Below are positions 52,190 to 64,000 of a stretch of 64,000 bases of DNA, piece by piece (position 1 is the first letter of the stretch; each line of letters starts with the position of its first letter). The notes under the pieces are model-generated. The model searched no databases, was not told where the DNA came from, and saw only the letters and a list, made by a program, of their open reading frames with translations. The DNA comes from Nymphaea colorata. Taxonomy: Eukaryota; Streptophyta; Magnoliopsida; Nymphaeales; Nymphaeaceae. Both the position numbers and the translations under genes were made by a program. Where the stretch lies: contig NC_045143.1 of assembly GCF_008831285.2 (NCBI RefSeq), positions 6,767,503 to 6,831,502 of the forward strand, read 5' to 3'.

Positions 52190-52915
52190 CAATCTAAACC
52201 TATTTTATAACTCAGATTCAAATTCAGATATTTATCCAAATCCTAGCTTTAAATCTGAAATCGATATTAGACCCAAATCTGGATCCAAATTCCAGCTAAG
52301 GATCCCAAACTGATCCCCATATCCAAATCCTAGATTTAGATTTAAAACAGATCCCTAGATCAAAATCTAGATCCAAATGATAACTCTGGATTTAACATTG
52401 AGCCCAAGATCTATTATCCCGGGCCAAGACCCAGTTTTGGATCGAAAACCGGACCAGCTCCATATCTGAGTCAAAGTTTCTAATTTATCACCCAAAATCG
52501 ATCCTTAAATCCAAACAAGATCCAAGTGAGGCTTTGAAATCCAAACCCTGGTCCAAAATAGAATTTCAGATCCGGAATTAGATCCAAATCCAAGTTCCGG
52601 ACCCATTTGATCCAAATTTGAGGCTTGGATCCAATTTAGATATGATCCAGATCTAAGAACCAAAATCTAGGTTTGTATCCTTACTCAAATTCAATTCCAA
52701 AATTTTAATCCAGATCCAAATTAAGATCCAATTCCATGTTTATATCTCAATCCAGATCCAAATGTGAGATACATATCCAAATCTGAATTTCACATTTAAG
52801 TTTAATATCCAAATCCAAATATAGTATTCCAAATCCATTCAAAGCTTTCATCTAGATCCAACTCAAGATTTGAGCCCTAGATCCATTTTCAGATCCAAGT
52901 CCATATTTGAGGTCC
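52190..52915. repeat. Degenerate GATCCAAAT-rich array, copy 2
   Basis: Paralog of 20,620-21,350 with the same irregular spacing and a few private insertions (for example around 52,520). Confidence 0.8.
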
Positions 52916-53234
52916 AAATTTATTACATCTCCTCATTTTCAGCTTAGAAATTTGAAATTGGAACTATATTAGCTTTTGAATTGGGTTTCTGATCCAAATT
53001 CAAGTTCCCGACCTTTCAGAAACTCAAGAATCAAGTCATTAGGATCATTTTATGAAGTACCTTTAATTTCCTATTCAAAATTTTCAAAAATAACCTTAAT
53101 TTTTTCAAAATATCTTTGAATTTCAGAATGCCCTTAATTTTCTCAAATTTTCATTCATTTTCGACAAAGACCCTCGTTTTTGCCAAAGATACCCAAAATA
53201 ATCTCATCTCTCTTATATGAGGGTCACTGCTAAC

Positions 53235-53625
53235 TGGCAAGCCGACCTGACCAGATCAGTCGTACTCGGTGCGGCCAGCCAGGTCCAGCAGGGGCTAGCA
53301 AGGCCCAGGCTGGCACGGCCAGGCTAGGCTGTGCTTGGTGGAACCAACAGTGGCAGCGGCGGCCAAGCCAGTTATGAACCTAGTCGGCCCGGCCGCATCA
53401 GCCATGGCATGGCTGTTTGGCCTAGGCCTATGGACGGCCTAAGCTTGGCTAGGCCCGGTTAGTTTTACCTTGGCAGGCCTGGCCTGTTCAAGGTCGGCAT
53501 GTGGCTGACCTATGGCTTGCTAGGCTAGGCCTGCAACCCGCTTGAACATGCCAGACTATGCTTGTCGCACGCCAGAACAGGCCTTTTAGGTCTGCTACTT
53601 GGCCAGGCCGAGGTTGGCAGGGCGT
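53235..53625. repeat. GC-rich GGCCAG-type repeat, copy 2
   Basis: Longer than the B-unit copy (21,655-21,880). Dense in GGCC, CCAGGC and TTGGC words; ends just before a TATAAA-containing leader at 53,764. Confidence 0.65.
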
Positions 53626-53807
53626 AAGGTAGCCAGCCTTCTCTTCTCACTTAGTTAACTTAATTTTGAAAGATTTGACCTTCTTAATATTTAAGCCAAT
53701 AATACATAAAAAAATAGCTAATTATACTTTCAAATGACGAAAATGCCCTTAAGCGTCTTCCTTTTATAAATGCACCCTTACTTCCCTCCTCTAAGACAAC
53801 ATACCTC

Positions 53808-54266
53808 ATGCGGTTGAGCTCTCTTTCCTCTCCTCTCCTTCTCCTCCTCCTTCGATCAAATTTCTCTCTTCCTTTCATTCTCCTCATCTTTTCGTTTTCT
53901 TTCTCTTTACATTCAACATCAAAGCTTCCATTTCCAATCAGAGGAACCCTTGGAGGAATCCGTGAACAGTTTATCTCCACTGAAGCCGCTACCAAAAAGC
54001 CTCTTTTGCCCACAAGAGCCAAAAAGCATCTCTCTTCCAAATGCCGGGCAACGTCGCTCCCAGCTAACCCAACTTTAGGCATGGAGGGTCGGGTGATGCT
54101 TTGGCCTGCTTTGCCTAAGTACCGGCAGAAGTCCCCTTCAGAACACTGTCCCGTTCGTGCCCACAATATGAAATTTGCAAACAAAACCAAAATAAGAGAA
54201 AATATCAAATTGCACACCTTTATTAAGCACATTGTAGATAAAAAAATAGGATATTGCAACAAATGA
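53808..54266 (+). other. Possible gene fragment start in D unit
   Basis: A frame of 152 codons with a hydrophobic, Leu/Ser/Phe-rich N-terminus (LLLLLLRSNFSLPFILLIFS) followed by KLPFPIRGTLGG and basic sequence. TTTTATAAATGC lies about 45 nt upstream of the ATG. The B-unit copy has lost this TATA-like stretch and differs by indels. No family recognised. Confidence 0.25.
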
Positions 54267-54362
54267 CAGAGATACAGCAAAAAAATATGTGGCAAAGCAA
54301 GACAAATTAGAATCAAGATAGTTTTCATGACAAGAACAGGATATCTGGAAAAATATAATAAT

Positions 54363-54490
54363 GTAATACCATTAAAAATCAATCAGATGAAACACTGTAT
54401 TTCCATTGTTGAATAACGTAATACCATTAAAAATCAATCAGACGAAACACTGTATTTCCATTGTTGAATAACGTAATACCATCAACTCAT
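54363..54490. repeat. 55-bp tandem duplication
   Basis: Copies 54,363-54,417 and 54,418-54,472, then a partial third, each starting GTAATACCAT. The B-unit site (22,444-22,520) is essentially single. Confidence 0.9.
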
Positions 54491-54899
54491 CAGCCAGACC
54501 AGAACAGACCACTCAGACGTGTTTTGCTTTATCATTTGGTAGAATCATATTTCCACATAAAGTTTCGATGTAAGAGCCTCACTAACATTTTAGTGACGTC
54601 TTTGTACATTCCTTTCCACATTTTTCCATTCTAAAATGCTTGTTTTATGCTTAAACATAAAAATGCAAATAGACATGAGAAATAGCCAAAAATGCATATA
54701 CTTTTACTAAAAATGTGGTGCACAATGCAACACGATAGTCATGCAAATGGTTTGTGCGTGTCTGTGCATGGAAGCTCTCATGTAGATAGTCTGCATAAAT
54801 AAAAAAAATCACCCGATTTTCAGATTTCCAAACAACCACGTTGGGACTTAGGACCATTCCACTTGGCAGAATGTCATGGACACCATTTGATTTTTCTTT

Positions 54900-56586
54900 T
54901 TTTAGCAGCAGGAAAGGAGTATCTTTTGGTCAGAGCTTGAGCCCTGTTTTGCAGAAAACAGATCTTGTGAAATACTTGGTTTTGCAGTTTCCATCTTAGG
55001 CGTCTAGTTTCTTTTCTATATGCTGTCCCAGAGAAATATTGGACATTTGGCAGCTCAGCAGTACTAATGGCTGGTTCTCCTGGTTGAGTTATGAATTATT
55101 CATCTTGGGGTTTCTGCAAGAAATATTTGCTTATCCTTCCCTGCCACATGAAAATCTAACTATCTCAGATGAACTGGCCCTCTTATGTGATTCAGTTCAT
55201 TATATATGCTGATCTGATTCATCGGAAACCTTCCTCTTCAAAGAGTAATAAAAATAACTTTTAATATCAGAGCTGAAGATCCTTGCTTCTGAACCATGGA
55301 TAATTGAGCCTATGTTTTTCCCATCTGATGAAAATATTGCCACCTTACTTTCCATTCTTTTGAAGGATTTAGAAACACAATTGGAAAAAGGTAATATGCT
55401 GATTCCGCTAGTCGACTCTCCTGGTTGTGCACAATGTTCTCTGTCGAGAAGATATCTGCCTGAACTATGTTCTAGAACATTCTCTCTTCCAGTCGAAGAC
55501 AAGGATCTCATGAAATGTGCTTTTCGCAGACCTTCAGATTCATAGTTCATATGAAATTTCAGTGGCACATATGCATGGGCGCCATCTGGTGATACAATTT
55601 CAACCAAATCTTCTTCTGATTCCCCTTATGCCAGTCGTTCGCTTCTCCGGGCTCCCATTCACATTTTTCAGGCTCATTTTCATTTAAAGAGTTCTGTTCT
55701 ACAAATTCCCGCCGACCATTGTCGAAAGAGAATCTGCCACCTGCTTTCATCAACTGAACATTCCAGACACGTTCACGAAAAGCTTGTTTTAAGAAACTTT
55801 TTAAAAAAAGCCAAGAAAGTTAATACAAGATATGATGCTCTACAAACAAAAATCTGCTTCGGGACATTTTTCACACCATCAAAATTCACCTTCCTGCAAT
55901 TTTCACATGCTTGACAACTAGATCCAATAAAATTTTATAAAAATGATAAGCTGAAAACCATTCTCAAACATTGTATCAAACAGTTGCAGGCATGGTTGAA
56001 TGTCCTCCATCTAGCAGAAGGAACCAACAAATTATGAGGCCATATAGCTATCTCAAACGGACCCATTTCTCATTAAGCTCAAATAGCATATAAAACTTAA
56101 TCAAGAGCAACCAATGAAGCTCTCAACGGAAAAGATACAGAAGTTTTGAACGATAGTCCAACTTACAATTCTCTGAAAAATGCTTACAATCAACAATGGC
56201 TCCAAATTCAACATACCATTCCCTTAAACTACACAAACATGCATAGAGAACTCCATGACCTTCACCACAGCCCTTCTCCACAAAAGTATACGCAGAGGTG
56301 GACCATCGACAACGATGAAATGACGACAAACAAGGAACATCAATAAACTCAACATCCAAAGCATCTTTAATATCACTCCATTGACAACACTAAAAACAGG
56401 AAAATAAGACAATAGATCGCCCCCGATTCTGTAGACCTATCATCGTCACATGAATAACCGACAGACGAGAGAAAAAAAACCCTAGAAGTTTTATTTCATC
56501 TGGAAATTAGCCACTACCACGGCACAGATTTAAGCATGGAGATATTGTTTTGGATCAAACACACTTACCTGTTTGAATGTGTGTGC

Positions 56587-56629
<43 letters not shown>

Positions 56630-56882
56630 TAATAACCTGATTACTTGGAGGACAGTCATTGGACGACAAGGCTGATGATAAGGAGATGAGTCTCTTTGCC
56701 TGCAGCCAGTTACGGGGAACGGGAGAAGAGATAGACTGTCTGCCAGCGAGAGATGGACGATCTCAGAGATTTTGGATGCAGGGGAGCAGCCACTGGTCGG
56801 ACCTGATCTTCACGATCGACGTTGGGATTCGGAGCACAGGGAAGCAGAGAAAGAGGGGGATTTTGAGCGCAGGAAAGCCATC
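54900..56882 (-). pseudogene. Decayed gene of unknown function, D-unit copy
   Basis: Counterpart of 22,927-25,422. First exon 56,882-56,645 is frameshifted early (1 nt missing in the CCCTCTTTCTC stretch). The exon-like block 56,386-56,123 is open here (GCQWSDIKDALD to YLFR and stop). Blocks 55,753-55,559 (GRREFVEQNSLNENEPEKCE) and 55,607-55,200 (KAHFMRSLSSTGRENVLEHS to a stop) follow. The two copies are broken at different places, so the ancestral gene was probably working before the block duplication. Family not recognised. Confidence 0.35.
56577..56629. repeat. (GT)n(GA)n microsatellite
   Basis: Compound dinucleotide run, paralogous to 25,131-25,177. Confidence 0.9.
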
Positions 56883-57735
56883 GTTACTCTCCTCGATCTT
56901 CAGGAGAAGTAAAAAATCGAGCCCTTCTTCTTCGCCATCTCCCTCGCGGGAACATAAAGGAGCGAAACGCCTTTATTGAAATAATGAAATACGCAAGTCT
57001 TCCGAACCGAACATGCATTTGAGTGTCGATGTCGACACACAGCGTTCCAGGTGTCGGAAATGAAGTGTCGTCCACGCCCATTTTTTTGTCCAGTACTGTG
57101 TAGGCATGAAGAACAAATTTTACATAACTAGCTTTGGTAAAGTGTGTTCAAGGATTGACCTGCAAACATTGTGAATCCAAGTAAAAGTTATATTCTTAAG
57201 TGTACAGCCAAGATTTACTATTAATAGTCAACAATCAGATTTTCTCTGCTTATTGGCATGTGCAAAGTCCACATTCTCACTTTCAGCTGCTAAGAGAATT
57301 TTTAATCTTTCCTCTTTTTCGGCCCATGTGTATCGCCGGACATACATGGACCTTGGTAGGAGAGCTTTGGGATCCCTTACCTAGTTAAGCTAACCAAGGC
57401 GCCTCTGTTTCATCTATCTGGTCCCCAATAAGACTGTTTCAGCATGACTTTGAAAAGCAGATTCAGCCATTCAACAAGAAGTATAGGCCATTTGAATAGT
57501 GAAATGAAAGTCCAATGAATCCCAAATCGTTATTAGCTAACGAATTACAAACGCATTGTTTTCATGAAAAATAAAGGAATACACAAGATTGTTTGAAGAG
57601 CATAGTTGTTCCAACCAGTAATTTAACATAGATGAGATGCCCCTTTTCAATGAGGAAAAACGCTCTGCAGTTTGAAATATGATGAAACTAAGAGGCAGAG
57701 TGGGGAACCGACGGCAGCAGAGGAAGATGCATGAA

Positions 57736-60700
57736 CTATCTCGCCACCGGATTATGTGGGATTTCGTCAAAAGAAGATTGGTTGGTCATCGTGTCATATA
57801 CGGAAGCCATGTCAACCCGTGAAGTTTCAATCGTTAAGGCTTCCTTCAGCGTCCTGATGATCTCGGCCACATCTGGTCTTTCAGTTGGTTGTTGTGTGGC
57901 AGTCTTTGCAATCGCTGCTACTTCCCAGACAGATTGGATGTTACACCGGCCCTTCAACAATGGATCAAGTAGACTCTCTATTTTCCCTCTCATGAGAATA
58001 GGCACAACCCAATTAGAGAGATGGCACTTTTCATTATTTTCAGTGATCATTATGGCAGTCTTTCCAGTTATGAGCTCAAGAAGAACTACCCCAAAACTAT
58101 ACACATCACTCTTTTTAGTGAGAGTCTGTGTATAGAGATACCTGCCCATAAGCAAAAGTTGGTTCAAAGACCAACTTCATCCGGTCAATGATATGTTTGT
58201 GATGTAACATTTTTACGGAGCAATATAACAAAAACAATTACTTTAAATGTGCACAGACAAAATCAAAACCTCAAATTTCCTTAAGAATTTAAAAAAGACA
58301 ATGTGCATACATATTCCTTCCATCATGTGAACCATACGCATAGCAGTTCAGATTTTGTGTCTTTTCTGAAGTACATGAACATGACATCAGTGCCCAAAAA
58401 CGTCTATAAGAATCAACTGTTAAAAATGTTTTTGTGATTTGTGGATCAAATTTTGTTAACTGAACAATTTGAGAGCAATTGAACTTTGAAGTTAAAATCA
58501 AATTATTAATGCTGCATAAAGAAGTTGTTTTGATGATTTGCCAATAAGATAGTGGAAAGTAAACACTGGAAGAATGATTGTGGAGTCCAATGAAGGAGTA
58601 GATACAAGAAAATTAGGCTTAAAAATGGACAGAAAGTTTGAATGAAAGTGGATGGTCTTTTATACTGCACCACTTTAAACTTTATACTCATGAGAAAATG
58701 GAGAAAAAGGAATGGAGGTAAATGACATACTCAGGATCGATGTATCCCAATGTGCCAGCAACTTTTGTTTGATAAGCTGAATACTCGGTTCCATCTTCTG
58801 CTCCAGCCTTGGACAGCCCAAAATCTGATAACTTGGCTTGTAGATTTTCATCCAAGAGAATGTTTGCGGGCTTGATATCTCTGTGAATGACTGCTGGTCT
58901 GCATCCTGTGTGCAGATATTCTAACCCTGCAGTTCAGCGGTAGTTTACCTTATTAAGGGATAGTAACTGAAATCAAGGCAGGAAAAGGCTGGAGGAGCGC
59001 ATATCGACCTGTCGCAGCGTCTATTGCTATCTGCAATCGTTTTCTCCATGTCAACTCACTGGACCTAGCTGCTTTGTTCAAAGCCACAACAATCACTTAA
59101 GAAATTGGATACATAGCTCCTTTCAAATGTTAAGGATAAGATTGACGATGATTTTCCAAAACATGCTTACGCTTTAAGCCACATTAACCTCACTGTGTTG
59201 CAGCAATTGAGTACCTTTCAAGTTTCAACGAAAGAGTAGAAAAGGGAAATTTAACTGATATTTAGTCGGACCACTTACTGCTTCTGACTGCCTAGAGTTC
59301 ATACCTTTTAATATCTCAGATAGACTTCCACCGGCCATGTACTCGGACACAAGTATTATTTCATCTCGTTCTTCGCATAAGCCAACTAATGAAACCAAGT
59401 TCTTGTGATGGATTCTCATCAAAATCTTTATCTGCAAGAGGCCAGGGGGAAGGCAATTACGTAACATATAAATTATGAACTTACTTATCAGTTCTTGGCA
59501 ACTAAAACTCCCCTTTTCCAGCATGAAGAGAGTACCGTTCTTTTATTTTATTGTGCAAAGCTAATGGTGCAAAGTAATTAACATACAAGTATGTGCTGTG
59601 ACTGTAAAAGGCAAGTAAAGAATTTTATATGCAAATAAAGATGCAGATAAGTACTTCTTCAAGGAAGGTGCCAAATTGTGAGCCTGACTCTTTCAATTTC
59701 TTGACAGCAACCTTAAGACCACCTTCTGGTAGTTGGCCGCAATACACGGTGGAAGACCCTCCTTCCCCAATGATCCGACTGAAGTTTCCAGTAATGCTTA
59801 GGATCTCGTCGTAGGTAAAATGACGTGCACCAGCAGCCACCAGCGCCGTCCTGTCGGCCGTTCTAGTGCCCGAGACTTCGCTAACTGCATGGCATCCTGA
59901 TTCTTTAGCTGCAAAATTTGTTTTTTCCGTGGTGGTTCCGTTGCCTGCATTTGTCGGTGCTTCTAGAGCTTCCATCGAGTAAGCCACCGCCATTCCTTCA
60001 ACAGGGAGGAAGGCATGACTATCCTTTGGGCTTTGTATTGTTTCTTGGGTGTCTTGTCCACCTTCATCAAAGGTGGAAGGAGAGAGTGTGAGAGGGTGAT
60101 CCAATTGGTACTTGCCAATTCGATGGACATTTTTAGGAAGCCATTTGCCAGTTTTTAGTTATATTTCAAACTAATTTAAGCTATTCTATTTTTGAATTTC
60201 TATTAAAATGCAGTGACCTGTTTCCTGATGAAACTGTGTAAAAATCTTGGCTCAAGTCAAACACAAAAGCCCGGGCCACATGTTTAACCCTCTCAACAAG
60301 CGGCACTTCAATTTAATTTGGTGAAGCTATGAAATTACTGTTTTAGTTTTGTTTTTAGTAATCCAAGAAACCCGAAAGACCCTCCATTCCGGCGTCATGG
60401 GCTGCAAAGGGAACCTGGTGACATACAATACTTTTTAACTAATGATGCCACCATTCACACTTTATAAAAATTGTACCCACAAGACTGATAACATACCTTC
60501 TCTACACACAATGTAACGACCTGCTCGACCTTTTGCTACTTTAGTTTTGTTATGTTTACTGTTTTAAGTTATAAAAAAGAAAAGGATTACATCTCTTACT
60601 TTTGAAGCTTATGACGTGTTGTTTCGCTCAAAATAAACTAAAGATAAAAGTGCAATTCATTTTAGTAAAGATGGTTTTTCGAATGATTGAAGATGGGGTT

Positions 60701-63153
60701 TTGTAGAGGCGAATATTAAAAATATCAAGACTTAAAGACTCCAGATCAATCGACGTGTGTTGATATTTTTCTTATTTTTCCTAAAATTTGGTATTGGCAG
60801 CAGCTTATTGGCCTTCAATTGAAAAGAAAAAGGCTTGGGCTGTGTTTAATTGCCTAAGAAGCTTTTTTAAGATGGCTTAATCATGACATTGTTTTTCAAG
60901 AACTGCAGACAGTTCTCAAATATTTAACTGTAAAATCAAGAAAAGGCATACTTATCTGCGCAATCAAACACAGCCTTAAAGAAAAAAAAGAAAAACACAG
61001 AATAAAAAGAAAGTATAATGCTAGAGGGGCATACATGGCCCTTCAGAGCAGATTTATATGGCAACTTTAACCATAGGGGCCCCTGATTGGGAACCTTGTT
61101 GAACTTAGTAAATAGCAGCTTAATTAATTACCTGGTTGCTCAAGAACTCCCTTTGCTGGCTTCTTCTTGTACTTCCACGCGACCGCAGCTCCGATTAATG
61201 CAATCACTGCGATGACGCCCACGACGGACCCGACTATGACGCCTTCCGATTCAAATGGCACCAGAGAAGTTTGTGAGATATATACACAGTGATATTATGC
61301 TGATGGTGTTTTTTCTTTTCCTCTGTTAAGGTGTTCTTTAAATCAGATCATCATCTTCTTATTTTCTGTTGTCCTGCGACTGATCGACACAAGCTAACGG
61401 CCTTTAAGTTATTTTGATGGATATAAAGAGATTAAAAATTGAAAGCGAGATGGAAAAAATAATAAACGGATTTGCAAAACTTTAGGAGCAGATTTAGAAC
61501 AAATAAAGGCGAAATTGGTATAGCTCGGATGACCACTTGGAAGCTGTTCAAGGTCTATCTGCACAGCTTTTACGTTGAGGAGCTTGAATGACTAGTAAAA
61601 TGAGAATCTATATCTAAATTAGGGGACAAGAAGTCTCAATTACGATATAAAAAAGAAAGAAAGAAATAATTCTGCTGGTTTTATCGGTGATAAAGAAAAA
61701 TTAAAAAATAATAAAATAACCCATCATCTCGCAGGCTCGCAGCCGTTTGGTCGGTCGCCGGCCACATCCGTCAATCGCCAGTCTCCAGCCGCTCGTAGGA
61801 CGCAGGCCGCTCGTAAGACACGGGACGCGGTGAAGAAGAAAGAACAATGAAGTTATGGAGTCAAGATGAAGATGAAAAACTGATGAAAGAAAACAGCGAA
61901 CCCTTTTCTTATAAACATAATTTTCACTCCACTCCTGGTAATTTTTTTCTTTATTTTTAATATTATCCGGCATCCTTTACCAAAATTTTCTTAGTTGCCC
62001 ATGACTTTATTAAAAATTCTAAACTACTCGCCATTTTCAAGAATCGAGATTTATCCTTCGTTCGTCTGAAACATGGAACATGTTTCCAGATGCAAATTCA
62101 AATCTATCAAACAAAAATATACATTTTATTTCCATTCCACCGTTTCAGAAATTTGTTTGTGAAAACATATTTTCTATTCCACAATTCGTGGCTGTCAAAC
62201 GTTACCTGAATGAGAAGGCGGGGGAGGAGGCGAAGCAGCATGTGCGGTGCGAGGTGACGAATGATATACAGGTTGTGGCGGGAGAGGAGACCAACGATTT
62301 GGTGCCGAAGAAGGCCCTTGCAATTCTCGTCTATTTTGAGGTTGAATTGGGAATGCCGGTGGAGCAGGCGGAGAAGATACCGCCTGGAGGTAAAGTTGAG
62401 CAGGTGGTAATGCAATTGAACCTGCCAAGAATGACAGCTGGTTAAGCAACTAAGTCTCAAATGAACAGGCAGAGAAGAACCATTTGGCGTGGTAGCCGAC
62501 GAACCATCTGACGTGGTAGAAGACGAAGGATTTGGCGCCAAAGAAGCCCCTTCCAACTCTCTTCTATTTTGAGGTTGAATTGGAAATGCCTGTGGAACAG
62601 GCAGAGAAGATACCGCCTGGAGGTAACGTTGAACAGGTGGTTCCACAGGCGGAGAAGATACGGCCTGGAGGTAAAGTTGAGCAGGTGGTGTTGCAATGGA
62701 ACCTGCCAATAACAACAAACCGGGTGTTTGCATCATGACTGGTTTTGCAACTAAGAAACAAATGAAACTAATCGCGCCAAAATAATGGCAAAGAACCAAA
62801 TGACCAAAATACTGATCACGCTTCATTTGAATTATGGCAGTTACGACGAAGTCAAGTTAATCGATGTGGTTTAAAGGGGCCAAGCCAGAAAAAATCAAAC
62901 ACTCAAAAGGAGGTGGGGTGCGGGTCAATTATAACTTGTAATGCAAGCACGAAAGATGCAGATTAATTTACAAGCTTCAGCCAAGATTTCAAGACATCCA
63001 AATCTCTAAAGCAGAAAGATGGAAAATTAACTACAGGCAAGCAAAATTTCAGCTTTGGAGCTGGATCTCACCATATTGGCCATCAACCACAGAGGTGAAG
63101 AGAGCTGCAGCGATCAAGAACGAGAAGAGGTTTCGCTTGAAATGTATCACCAT
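57736..63153 (-). CDS. Gene D: proline-rich ectodomain receptor-like Ser/Thr kinase, intact
   Basis: Exons, minus strand: 63153-63072 (signal peptide, [10 protein letters not shown] start), 62421-62206 (proline-rich), 61242-61132 (TM, AWKYKKK), 60061-59655, 59431-59305, 59068-59009, 58926-58731 and 58141-57736. Total 1605 nt, all phases consistent, 534 residues. Lys257, HRD about 349-351 and DFG about 369-371 are present. The start at 63153 is chosen because the upstream in-frame ATG (63246) meets TAG after 15 codons. A second proline-rich exon copy lies just upstream (acceptor at 62703, exon about 62702-62481 or 62702-62505). Joining it to the downstream copy would need an intron of only 59-83 nt, so the two may be alternatives. 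Closest to gene B across exons and introns. Role as for B: membrane receptor kinase of unknown ligand. Confidence 0.86.
62206..62702 (-). repeat. Tandemly duplicated proline-rich exon in gene D
   Basis: Exon 2b (62421-62206) encodes [17 protein letters not shown] and ends in a good donor CAG|GTAACG. Upstream copy 2a starts at 62702 with GSIATPPAQ and has its own acceptor. Donors in 2a are weak (G|GTTCT at 62480, G|GTTCG at 62504). Unspliced 2a enters 2b in the wrong frame, unlike gene A. Both copies keep phase 1 at each end. Confidence 0.65.
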
Positions 63154-63198
63154 TGCCCAGTTGCCTTCGCTCCTTCTTCCTTCATTGACAGTTTGTAT

Positions 63199-63246
63199 CT
63201 ACATGAGGTCGCAAGCATCATGTTCAGAGGATGAAAGAGAAGCCAT
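63199..63246 (-). other. Upstream ORF / broken N-terminal extension of gene D
   Basis: ATG at 63246 opens 15 codons (MASLSSSEHDACDLM) and then TAG, in frame with the main start at 63153. In A, B and C this stretch is open and would extend the protein by 26-31 residues. The stop in D argues that the conserved second Met (MV[IF]H) is the functional start and that the extension is leader sequence. Confidence 0.6.
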
Positions 63247-63559
63247 GATCTGTTAGATGAGAAAAATGGAACCGCTCAGTTAATATGCTTCACAATGAAG
63301 TGAAGTGCGCAGTGGGCTCTAAATCCTATAAGGGGACTTTTTAAGTGTCCCTGCCCCACGGAGACGGCCTACATTATTACCGGATCAAAAGGTGCATGAG
63401 CAGTTGTCCCCTTCCATTTGACATGGTTGCTTCAAGTTCAGCAGCTACTTGCAAACTCTTGACCTGTTCATCCATTTGAAGCCCAGTCTTCCAGCTCCGC
63501 AACTCAAAAACCTAGTTCTCTTGGTCATATCATAAGAGCTCACAAACCAAATCTGGGCA

Positions 63560-64000
63560 CCAGCCGCCCTGTAATAACAACGTTTTCTTTTTTTTTTTTT
63601 CTTTTTTTTTCTTAATTATTAAAAAACTTTAATATGGGTATTCAATAATTATTAAGTCTAGCTGAAATTGTCAACTATGTCATTAAGGGGTGCAGTTATG
63701 AAAAAATAAATGGGCCAATTAATATATATGTAGCTGTCATTAAGGGGTGCAGTTATGAAAAAATAAATGGGCTAATTAATATATATAGCTGTAAGTAGTC
63801 AGCAGCTGTAAGTAGTAACTGTAAATATATATATCTAAGGAGGTGTTGCTGGCCAGGTATTGGCCTTATTTAACTCCATCAGTATTTTAGGTTCTTATTT
63901 GCTGCAGCCATAGAAAGAAGATTCCAACAACTACAAATTGGGGAAGAGTGAGAGCTAATTCTTGTTTTCATGTATCTTGGAATGAAGATCTAGAGCTACA
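63560..64000. other. Sequence upstream of the D unit, no gene seen
   Basis: Similarity to the A and B upstream flanks ends near 63,560. The rest is A/T-rich with a T run (63,584-63,612) and the tandem duplication. It may be the outer edge of the array. Confidence 0.5.
63679..63790. repeat. 55-57-bp tandem duplication upstream of D
   Basis: Copies 63,679-63,735 and 63,736-63,790, each from GTCATTAAGGGGTGCAGTTA to TATATA(TG)TAGCT. Not seen elsewhere in the window. Confidence 0.92.

Larger units (their letters stand above)
35261..64000. repeat. Segmental duplication unit II (pseudogene C and gene D)
   Basis: Second copy of the two-gene block. The C half is shortened and damaged; the D half is well preserved. 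Similarity to unit I fades after about 63,560, where sequence upstream of D no longer matches the flank of A or B. Confidence 0.8.

Noticed and set aside
1-64000. tRNA, rRNA, organellar insertions, CRISPR-like arrays
   Set aside because: No cloverleaf-like or rRNA-like conserved blocks noticed by eye; repeats present are microsatellites, minisatellites and transposon ends. A tRNAscan/Infernal run would be decisive.

Overview
This window reads as nuclear DNA of a flowering plant: intron-rich genes, long A/T-rich intergenic space, many (AT)n, (GT)n and (GA)n microsatellites, small hAT-type transposons, a Copia fragment, and a receptor-like kinase with plant-specific exon structure. I cannot name the species from sequence alone.

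The core is a tandem array of four related receptor-like kinase (RLK) genes, all on the minus strand. They are called here A (5901-13015), B (26239-33121), C (39527-46743) and D (57736-63153). Each has a signal-peptide exon, a proline-rich ectodomain exon, one transmembrane exon and five exons encoding an RD-type Ser/Thr kinase. The kinase and its splice positions resemble the malectin-like/LRR-I RLK group (SIRK-like), but I see no malectin, LRR or LysM domain: the ectodomain is a short PERK/extensin-like proline-rich segment on a symmetrical phase 1-1 exon. B (582 codons from the first Met, 556 from the likely start) and D (534 residues) are open through all eight exons. A is open, but the donor after its proline-rich exon is degenerate. 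C is a pseudogene.

The array grew in at least two steps. A and C share derived features, and so do B and D, so a two-gene block of about 31-35 kb was copied in tandem: unit I is about 1-35,260 and unit II starts about 35,260. The same intergenic boundary block recurs at about 1, 17,640, 35,260 and 49,170. Passenger sequence travels with the genes: an acidic-repeat gene remnant (14.1-15.0 kb and 47.8-48.5 kb), a gene remnant with a transit-peptide-like first exon (22.9-25.4 kb and 54.9-56.9 kb), and a degenerate GATCCAAAT-rich array (20.6-21.4 kb and 52.2-52.9 kb).

The paralogous blocks serve as mutual empty-site controls. They reveal a 928-bp hAT-like element in the B flank (33,379-34,306; exact 8-bp target duplication, empty site at 63,447), a 192-bp hAT MITE in the A flank (15,443-15,634; empty site at 49,123), a smaller insertion at 18,324-18,441 and an inverted-repeat element in intron 2 of B (about 30,258-30,690). 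C has an additional detached kinase C-terminal exon (37,933-38,313) and a Copia reverse-transcriptase fragment (38,670-38,950) downstream. I see no tRNA or rRNA gene and no CRISPR array.
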